This document shows, one piece after another, positions 1-5,266 of a stretch of 8,216 nucleotides of DNA. This DNA is from Chitinophagaceae bacterium (lineage in GTDB: Bacteria > Bacteroidota > Bacteroidia > Chitinophagales > Chitinophagaceae). The translations under genes and the position numbers were made by a program. The notes beneath the pieces were generated by a model, which saw nothing but the letters and a program-made list of their open reading frames with translations, had not been told where the DNA came from and did no database searches. Every line of letters begins with the position of its first letter. Positions within the stretch are counted from its first letter, which is position 1. The stretch spans positions 1-8,216 of the forward strand of contig JACFNM010000184.1 in assembly GCA_019454915.1 (NCBI GenBank), given 5' to 3'.

Positions 1-191
1 TCTGAGGCGATGGTGTTGTGCGTTGGCTGACCTGCTGCCTAAGCATTACTTGTTTAGTTATAATAATAGATCTGCTATTTATGCAATGCGTGTTTAAGAA
101 ATTAAGACGGGTGAAAGCAAGGCACAGGTCTGGCTAAGCACAAGGCAATGCTACTAAACCTGCGCCAGGATGTGACTGCGTATAGTAAGTC

Positions 192-278
192 CTAAAAATT
201 CTTGGTTATCAGGATCGCACCAGCACCAGTGAAAAACCACACTTCTATATATTTTGATTTGTCAGAACAGTTATAAAA
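192..278 (-). pseudogene. Out-of-frame 3' end of the tandem-repeat lipoprotein gene
   Basis: Past codon 166 of the lipoprotein gene, the -1 frame reads YNCSDKSKYIEVWF, then about 13 more residues ending ILITKNF and a TAG at 192-194. This matches the second half of the first repeat (SPCSSNGIYFIECWF followed by KLILSRKT) in spacing and pattern: Cys-Ser, an aromatic, I-E-x-W-F, then I-L. Joining the frames gives about 193 residues and a complete second repeat. The join falls in the AAAA run at 275-278 (TTTT on the coding strand), where one extra base would restore the frame. Possible causes are a real one-base deletion, a homopolymer sequencing error, or ribosomal slippage; the first two are simpler. 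Confidence 0.65.
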
Positions 279-772
279 GCGTAATATTTTGTTTTGACGT
301 TCGTGCTTGGATAATCGAAATCATTTCTAAAGTTATCGCCACCATCTTTAAGGATGGATTTTACTTGATCATAGCTCATACCATTTACAAGCTCTGAAAA
401 AGACTGAGATGAGATATTGTTACTACACGAGTTATCGTTTATTGTTTTACGAGATAAAATAAGTTTACTATTCATAAACCAGCACTCAATAAAGTAAATA
501 CCATTACTTGAACACGGAGACCATTTGTAATATTTGATCGTGTCCTCTCCATTAAAATCATTTCTGAAATTATTTCCTTCGACACCAAATATACTTTTTA
601 CTTGAGAATAGGTGCTTGGCCCGCTTATTTGTAAAAATTTGACGTTGTATGATGGAGAATTACATTCCGAATTATCTGCATTATCGGAGTTAAGTTGCGA
701 ATTGCTTTTCTTACAATTGATGGATATAAAAACTAGACATAAAGCGATAACAGTTACCAAAAAGGTTTTCAT
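245..772 (-). CDS. Small tandem-repeat lipoprotein, SmpA/BLIP-like, C-terminus frameshifted
   Basis: This is a 175-residue predicted lipoprotein. Residues 1-19 form a signal peptide (MKTF, then a hydrophobic stretch) ending at Cys20 in SINC-KK, a loose Bacteroidota-style lipobox. After a Ser/Asn-rich linker come two copies of one unit. Copy 1 (about 48-110) has TYSQVKSIFG, GNNFRNDF, KYYKW and ECWF. Copy 2 (about 124-166) has SYDQVKSILK, GDNFRNDF and KYYAF. The pattern of a short helix with QVKSI, a glycine, then strands resembles the SmpA/OmlA, DUF3862 and BLIP-like folds of small secreted proteins; that is a motif-level guess. Copy 2 stops early, and its missing strands are encoded just downstream in another frame. 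Sampled lines are roughly 30% G+C, well below the neighbouring genes, which suggests recent acquisition. No strong Shine-Dalgarno site is visible, and the start is chosen because the signal peptide begins there. Function is unknown. Confidence 0.72.
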   Translation of the reverse strand: MKTFLVTVIALCLVFISINCKKSNSQLNSDNADNSECNSPSYNVKFLQISGPSTYSQVKSIFGVEGNNFRNDFNGEDTIKYYKWSPCSSNGIYFIECWFMNSKLILSRKTINDNSCSNNISSQSFSELVNGMSYDQVKSILKDGGDNFRNDFDYPSTNVKTKYYAFITVLTNQNI

Positions 773-803
773 GAAATTGGTTTAAAAGATTCAGGTTAGC
801 GAG

Positions 804-829
804 CAAAGTATGGGTTTAACGTGATTCAA
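804..829 (-). promoter_or_regulatory. Weak promoter candidate for the lipoprotein gene
   Basis: On the minus strand TACTTTG (810-804) is one base short of the Bacteroidota -7 consensus TAnnTTTG. A TTG (829-827) lies 16 bases upstream, near where a -33 element would sit. It is about 32 bases before the lipoprotein start. The match is imperfect and the region is AT-rich, so chance is a serious alternative. Confidence 0.2.
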
Positions 830-900
830 TGGGCCAATTTGCTCTAATCTATCCGGCTTATAAACGCTCTTCTTGAGCCGTGACGTATTTCCGGGGTAAA

Positions 901-944
901 GAATTTTTTTAAAAATTCGCAATAAAATTAATATAGATTGCGAA
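901..944 (-). terminator. Likely intrinsic terminator after the dehydrogenase gene
   Basis: Read on the minus strand, TTCGCAAT (944-937) and ATTGCGAA (923-916) form a perfect 8-bp stem with a 13-base loop. Five T residues follow immediately (915-911), then seven A residues. The order of hairpin then T-run fits termination of transcription from the dehydrogenase gene, whose stop is about 135 bases upstream. The stem has only three G:C pairs and the loop is long, so efficiency is uncertain. The T5/A7 run also forms a second palindrome (GAATTTTT, two bases, AAAAATTC, 901-918). Confidence 0.5.
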
Positions 945-1078
945 ATGGAAGAGGGTTAGTCAGCGAGAACTGGCCTTTCTTCCCGGTCTGGCACAGGCCT
1001 ATACGTACGAGACATTCCAGCGAAGTGAGAAAAAACCGAATTAGCGTTCAATACAGGATAAAAAAATAATAAGAAATT

Positions 1079-4000
1079 CTATTCTCTTTTCAGCGTTTCC
1101 AGATAGGCGACAATGTCGGCCAAACTTTGAGCGCCCATCGCTTCTCCCAAACCCGCCGGCATAAGCGATTCTTTATATGGAGTTTTGGAAACAATATCCG
1201 ACTTCCTGAATTTTTCAACAATGCCCCCGATCATCCGGATACTGATTTCATCGTTTGTCTGGCTCGTAATATAACCTGAAACGGTAGCCCCGGTTTTTAG
1301 GGTAAATACATATCCTTCGAATCCAAAACTGATCCCCGCCGATGGTTCTAAAATAGAAGAGAAGAGCGCTTCTTTGGATAGCTTAGAACCGATTTCCGAT
1401 AGATCCGGGCCAAAGGCAATTCCCTGGCCTTTGACCTGGTGGCAGGAACCACAGTAGGTGGTAAAGGCTACTAAACCGGAGTCGGTGTTGCCGCGCATCA
1501 CCATGATTTCTTCAAGCGGAGGAAGCTGGTGAGTATGGATTTCAATATTCAGGTATTTAGCCGCTTCGTCCCTGAGGTCGGCACGGGTTGATTTAGAAAA
1601 AATATGTGCAGCACTCTGAGTCAGGTCTTCAGGCAATTTCTTTTCCTTTATAATTTGGAGCAGGTTGTTTTCTCCCGCCCTTCCTCTTGCAGCGGCCTCC
1701 AGCGCAAGCACCCTGAACTTGAATGGCTGTTTTGTATCTACCAGAAATTTGTTTAAGATTTTCCGTGATTCATCATTTCCCGTTTTGGCTAAAAGTTCAA
1801 TCAGGGATTCCGGGTTATTCTTATTCCGAACTAATTTTTGTTCAATGAGGTTACTTCCTCCCTGTCCTATAAGCAGTCGCATGGCTGAAACCTTCATCTC
1901 CTCCGTAGGGGCGTTTTCCGTTAGTCTCAGCAACTCTCCGTTTTTGTCCTTCAGGTTATATTTTTTGACGAGATCCAGGTAATAAGGCGTTCGCGCTACG
2001 CTTTTCAGTCCTTTTTCTATGGCAGTTTTCAGAGATGCAGTTCGCGGAGTGGACTCATCCAGTTGCAGAAGGATCAATGCATCTATAAAGTCCTGTTGGG
2101 GATGCTTGCCATTCAGCAATGACAATAGTGTTTTGTTTTTTTCCCTACCCGTATGGAAGTCGAAGGCTCGGAAATATTTTAATTCCCGTTGTGCGTCGGT
2201 GGCCGGATCACTGATGATCTTTGCCAATAGCGGCAGAGCGGCCGAGGCCCTGGAACGCCACACGATATCTCTGCCGGCAGGCGTGTTCCAATTGTCGTTT
2301 ACCTGATGAAGCCAGGCATCAAAATAACGATCCCATTGGCCTTCTGCCGCAATGCCCAGGGCTTCCAGATACCAACGATCCTTTCCATCGTATTGCGTAG
2401 CCAGTTGTGCCCATAAAGAAGCTGCTGCGGGGGATTGATTGCGGTAAAGAGCCAGAATAGCTTCCCGCCTTACCTGAACATTATCGTCCCGGATTAGACT
2501 TTCTACAATACCGGCGGTATCAGCCTTCATTTGTAAGGCGGCCCGTAAAGCGGCGATGCGGATATCGGGGTTGTTGTCTTTTAGACCTTGCTGAATATAT
2601 TTTTCTCCGTGTGAAGGAATACCACTGAGTAGCCATAGTGCCCGGGCTTTAAACCTCGGATTTTCGGAAGTGTAGAGTTTCTCTAAATCGGCAATAGCCG
2701 TTTCCCCCATTCCGTTCAATTTCTGGTAAGCGAGGTAACGGGTAGCGAGGTTTGGACTTTCGAGCGCTTTCACGGCTCCGGCAGGATGCTCAAAATTCTG
2801 AGGAGGTATCTTATAACCTCTCTGACCCTTAGTGGTGACTCTGTAGATTCTTCCCTTCGCAAAATCCTTAACCAGGTGGCCGCCCACACCAGGGTCATAC
2901 CAGTCTGATATAAAAAGCGATCCATCCGGTGCGATACAAACGTCTGAAGGCCGGAACCAGTTGTCGCCGGTACCGGCAATGATATCATTGACCTTTGCGG
3001 TATAACCCGCTCCATCAGCGCTGATGACATAAGAACGAACGATATTTGGTCCGGCGTCGCTATGGATCAATTGATTTCTAAACCTTTCGGGTAACAGGTT
3101 TCCTTCGTAAACTAAAATGCCGGTGGGCGAACCCGCGCCCGTTTGTAACAGGTTTGGAACTACGCCCGGGTCGTTCAGGTGCCAGTGTCTCATCGGAATA
3201 GAATCTTCCAAATTAACTCTTCTTTCCGGCCAGGAGGCTCCCGTGATTTCGTCCCGGTATCCGAAGTTGCCGTGTTGCATCACATAATTGATACGCACTC
3301 CCCGGTTGCCGTCGTCGTCGTTATCAGATTGCCACACGGTTCCGTAAGAGTCTACCGCCACTTCATAAGGATTGCGGAAGTTATTTCCTAACACTTCTAT
3401 GTTCTTGCCGTCCGCGTCGCAGCGGAATACCATGCCTTGTCTCCACGGAGTGGCTTTGTCATTAATTTCTATTCCCCAAATATCTTTAACCGGATTACCA
3501 TATTTGTCTTTCAGTTGTTTGCTCGCATTACCGAAATTAAAGTACAGCTTGCCATCCGGCCCGAAATTGAATGCATGTACGCCATGGTCGTTGTCTTCGC
3601 CGCTTATCCCCGTGAAAAGCGTATCTCTTCTGTCTGCGATATCATCATTGTTATCATCTATAAAAACCAACACATTGGGACTTCTCGAAACGATCACCTT
3701 GTTTCCAAGCACCGCAATTCCTAATGCCGAGTTGATATCTTCTCCCTGGTAAAAGACCTTTTGTTTATCGGCAACACTGTCTCCGTCTGTGTCTTCCAGA
3801 ATCACTATCCGGTCGCCTTCTTTAGCGTACGGGTTCCCCGGGTTAAGTGAATAGCGATAATTATATCCTTCACAAACCCAAACCCTTCCTTTTGCATCAA
3901 TATCAATATTTGTGGGATTAACCAACATCGGTTCGTGCGCAAACAGGGTGATTTGCAGATCGTCGGCAACCGTCAAGCCCCTCGTCGCATTTTCAGGAAG

Positions 4001-4141
4001 GTGCTTTTCGGCATCTGATAAAGCGCCATTCTCTGTATTATTTTGTTCGGGAGCCTGGCAACTAATAGCCAGGACAGTTATCAGCAAACAATAGCGAAAA
4101 AAGGAAAAACGAGAAAGTGAACTAAACTGCTCTGAGCGCAT
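1079..4141 (-). CDS. Lipoprotein dehydrogenase (beta-propeller) with HEAT-like repeats and cytochrome c domain
   Basis: This 1020-residue protein has the layout of the putative membrane-bound dehydrogenases first noted in Planctomycetes and Verrucomicrobia (TIGR02604 plus TIGR02603), also common in Bacteroidota. A signal peptide ends at Cys28 (LAISC), so it is probably a lipoprotein outside the cytoplasm. Residues about 56-437 are a propeller domain related to glucose/sorbosone dehydrogenases. Landmarks are NPTNIDIDAKGRVWV (75-89), acidic loops DTDGD (117-121) and DDNNDD (162-167) that may bind calcium, GNNFRNPYE (252-260), and SDWYDPGVGGH (412-422). Residues about 450-880 are helical, with HEAT-like units such as NPDIRIAALRAAL. 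The C-terminal cytochrome has CGSCH at 897-901 for covalent haem c, and Met994 in SLMPAGL is the likely distal ligand. It probably oxidises a sugar or alcohol and passes electrons to haem; the substrate is unknown. The next in-frame Met is residue 72, so Met1 is the start that keeps the signal. It may be co-transcribed with the urea transporter 88 bases upstream. Confidence 0.88.
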   Translation of the reverse strand: MRSEQFSSLSRFSFFRYCLLITVLAISCQAPEQNNTENGALSDAEKHLPENATRGLTVADDLQITLFAHEPMLVNPTNIDIDAKGRVWVCEGYNYRYSLNPGNPYAKEGDRIVILEDTDGDSVADKQKVFYQGEDINSALGIAVLGNKVIVSRSPNVLVFIDDNNDDIADRRDTLFTGISGEDNDHGVHAFNFGPDGKLYFNFGNASKQLKDKYGNPVKDIWGIEINDKATPWRQGMVFRCDADGKNIEVLGNNFRNPYEVAVDSYGTVWQSDNDDDGNRGVRINYVMQHGNFGYRDEITGASWPERRVNLEDSIPMRHWHLNDPGVVPNLLQTGAGSPTGILVYEGNLLPERFRNQLIHSDAGPNIVRSYVISADGAGYTAKVNDIIAGTGDNWFRPSDVCIAPDGSLFISDWYDPGVGGHLVKDFAKGRIYRVTTKGQRGYKIPPQNFEHPAGAVKALESPNLATRYLAYQKLNGMGETAIADLEKLYTSENPRFKARALWLLSGIPSHGEKYIQQGLKDNNPDIRIAALRAALQMKADTAGIVESLIRDDNVQVRREAILALYRNQSPAAASLWAQLATQYDGKDRWYLEALGIAAEGQWDRYFDAWLHQVNDNWNTPAGRDIVWRSRASAALPLLAKIISDPATDAQRELKYFRAFDFHTGREKNKTLLSLLNGKHPQQDFIDALILLQLDESTPRTASLKTAIEKGLKSVARTPYYLDLVKKYNLKDKNGELLRLTENAPTEEMKVSAMRLLIGQGGSNLIEQKLVRNKNNPESLIELLAKTGNDESRKILNKFLVDTKQPFKFRVLALEAAARGRAGENNLLQIIKEKKLPEDLTQSAAHIFSKSTRADLRDEAAKYLNIEIHTHQLPPLEEIMVMRGNTDSGLVAFTTYCGSCHQVKGQGIAFGPDLSEIGSKLSKEALFSSILEPSAGISFGFEGYVFTLKTGATVSGYITSQTNDEISIRMIGGIVEKFRKSDIVSKTPYKESLMPAGLGEAMGAQSLADIVAYLETLKRE

Positions 4142-4229
4142 AAAAATTCGGGTTTACAAACACAGGGTTCTATCAGCTTATAAATATAGGTAACTTTTAT
4201 ATCTTTTGATCCTCAAATACCCCTGCGAT

Positions 4230-5120
4230 TTATAACCGTAATCTTAGCCTGGTTTTTCGCAGGTATCCGATAATCCACACGGCTCCCACAAACGGAAAAG
4301 TAAGAACACCTCCCAGAACGTTGAACACGCTTAGGTTACTCAATAAAATCTGAATGAATACCGTAAGGAATATGCCGGGTATTATCAACCAGCGTTCTGA
4401 TCTTGGGAAGCCTGCAATCACAATACAACTTAAGACGCAGTTGAAACCGTACAGCCCTATATAAATCTGATCCGCGGGTTGACCCGTTAACCGGCCGATT
4501 AAGGTGCCGGCTATGGAGCCGAACAAGCCAAAGCCGGCGGCGAGGGGATTATTAATGAGCACCGCTATAAAAAATAGCAGGCCGGACAGGACGCTGCTTT
4601 GGAAAATTACCTGGGCAAAACCTTTTATTCCTGTTAAAGACAGTTGAGACAGCGTAGTTGCATATTCGAAGACAACGGGTTCAGTAGCTTCGGTTCGTGT
4701 ATAGTAATTCCTGAGAAAAAAGATGAGTAACCACGACACGGCCACGAAGGGGAACGTGTAGGCCCGGATATTTTTCCGAATAAAAAAATGTTGTAATAAG
4801 CTGGCAGAAATAGCGCCAATGACAACCCAAAACCAGATCATCTCTTTTTCGGGAAACAGAAAAAGGAGTACCGCGCCCACAAGACCAGCACTGAATCCGT
4901 ATAAGCCCGCCTGGATTTCTTTCGGATTAAATTGCAGGAGTCTGGCGGTTAAAGTACCGGCAGTGGTTGCCAATAAGACACCGATTCCACATTTAAGGTT
5001 TCCGATACAAATACCGGTTAATAATAAAACACCTGTCCAGCGGTTTTCCTGGAGCATAATTTGTCCGATTCCGTTGAGGATATTGTCAATAAATGGAACT
5101 CTTCCCGAGCGTCTTTTCAT
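4230..5120 (-). CDS. Urea transporter (UT family)
   Basis: This 296-residue inner-membrane protein, with about ten hydrophobic segments, belongs to the urea transporter family (PF03253). These proteins are channel-like and pass urea down its gradient. The internal duplication typical of the family is easy to see. Residues 15-85 (NGIGQIMLQENRWTG, then AGTLTARL, then AGLYGFSAGLVGAVL) repeat at about 165-235 (KGFAQVIFQSSVLSG, then AGTLIGRL, then IGLYGFNCVLSCIVI), an offset near 150 residues. The paired TFPFV signatures are at 122-126 and 274-278. Length is close to that of compact bacterial members. The second half has Ser-Ser where the first has Glu-Asn in the pore-entrance motif. The C-terminal tail RKTRLRLRL is basic and probably cytoplasmic. 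No urease or nickel genes are in the window, so what the cell does with urea cannot be told here. The gene is divergent from the hydrolase and upstream of the dehydrogenase on the same strand. Confidence 0.9.
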   Translation of the reverse strand: MKRRSGRVPFIDNILNGIGQIMLQENRWTGVLLLTGICIGNLKCGIGVLLATTAGTLTARLLQFNPKEIQAGLYGFSAGLVGAVLLFLFPEKEMIWFWVVIGAISASLLQHFFIRKNIRAYTFPFVAVSWLLIFFLRNYYTRTEATEPVVFEYATTLSQLSLTGIKGFAQVIFQSSVLSGLLFFIAVLINNPLAAGFGLFGSIAGTLIGRLTGQPADQIYIGLYGFNCVLSCIVIAGFPRSERWLIIPGIFLTVFIQILLSNLSVFNVLGGVLTFPFVGAVWIIGYLRKTRLRLRL

Positions 5121-5156
5121 GGACGGTTATCGTTTTTTATGATATAAAATAGCTCC

Positions 5157-5192
5157 GTTGCCCAGCGAGATAATTCTTTTCACTGGGTTAAC
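5157..5192. repeat. Imperfect inverted repeat overlapping the hydrolase promoter
   Basis: CCCAGCGA (5161-5168) pairs with TCACTGGG (5180-5187) at seven of eight positions, across an 11-base AT-rich spacer. Outer bases GTT (5157-5159) and AAC (5190-5192) extend the symmetry if one base is bulged. The repeat lies in the divergent region and touches the -7 box at 5189-5196. That location suits an operator for a dimeric regulator, though it could equally be a chance hairpin. Confidence 0.35.
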
Positions 5193-5196
5193 TTTG
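5189..5196 (+). promoter_or_regulatory. Bacteroidota -7 promoter box for the glycoside hydrolase gene
   Basis: TAACTTTG matches the Bacteroidota -7 consensus TAnnTTTG exactly and lies 70 bases before the ATG at 5267. It is the only perfect match I found in this intergenic region on the plus strand. No TTG lies at the usual -33 distance; the nearest upstream is at 5158-5160, which is too far. Transcription would start near 5203, leaving a leader of about 60 bases. Confidence 0.4.
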
Positions 5197-5210
5197 CCAG
5201 GAGCGCCTAA

Positions 5211-5236
5211 GTTATCTACTATAATCATAGAATAAC
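5211..5236 (+). other. Stem-loop in the hydrolase mRNA leader
   Basis: GTTAT (5211-5215) pairs with ATAAC (5232-5236), and inside this CTAT (5219-5222) pairs with ATAG (5227-5230) around the loop AATC. If transcription starts near 5203, this forms near the 5' end of the message, ending 30 bases before the start codon. It is AT-rich and weak. It might stabilise the mRNA; no known riboswitch class is recognised. Confidence 0.3.
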
Positions 5237-5266
5237 TTCCCCGACTCAAAATAAAGTACCGATTGA

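Larger units (their letters stand above)
773..1078. other. 306-base spacer without a clear gene
   Basis: This spacer lies downstream of the dehydrogenase gene and upstream of the lipoprotein gene, both on the minus strand. It holds the terminator-like hairpin at 901-944, a weak promoter candidate near 804-829, and a small inverted repeat CGGCT/AGCCG (854-858 and 876-880). A 35-codon open stretch on the plus strand (937-1041, stop at 1042-1044) reads ELAFLPGLAQAYTYETFQ in its middle. It has no plausible start and I do not recognise it; it may be a gene remnant or chance. Confidence 0.5.

Noticed and set aside
11..228. Near-inverted repeat TGGTGTTGTGCG (11-22) against CGCACCAGCACCA (216-228), considered as cassette or element ends around the frameshifted tail.
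   Set aside because: It has one mismatch and one gap, and the copies do not enclose the whole lipoprotein gene. No integrase, transposase or clear attC core pair is present.
250..3390. The motif GNNFRN occurs in both the lipoprotein repeats and the dehydrogenase.
   Set aside because: In the dehydrogenase it belongs to the standard NNFRNPY propeller motif of its family. The surrounding sequences do not align, so the match is taken as chance.
3372..3752. Plus-strand open frames of 95-126 codons opposite the dehydrogenase gene.
   Set aside because: They lie wholly inside a well-supported gene on the other strand and show no domain, signal or start context of their own.
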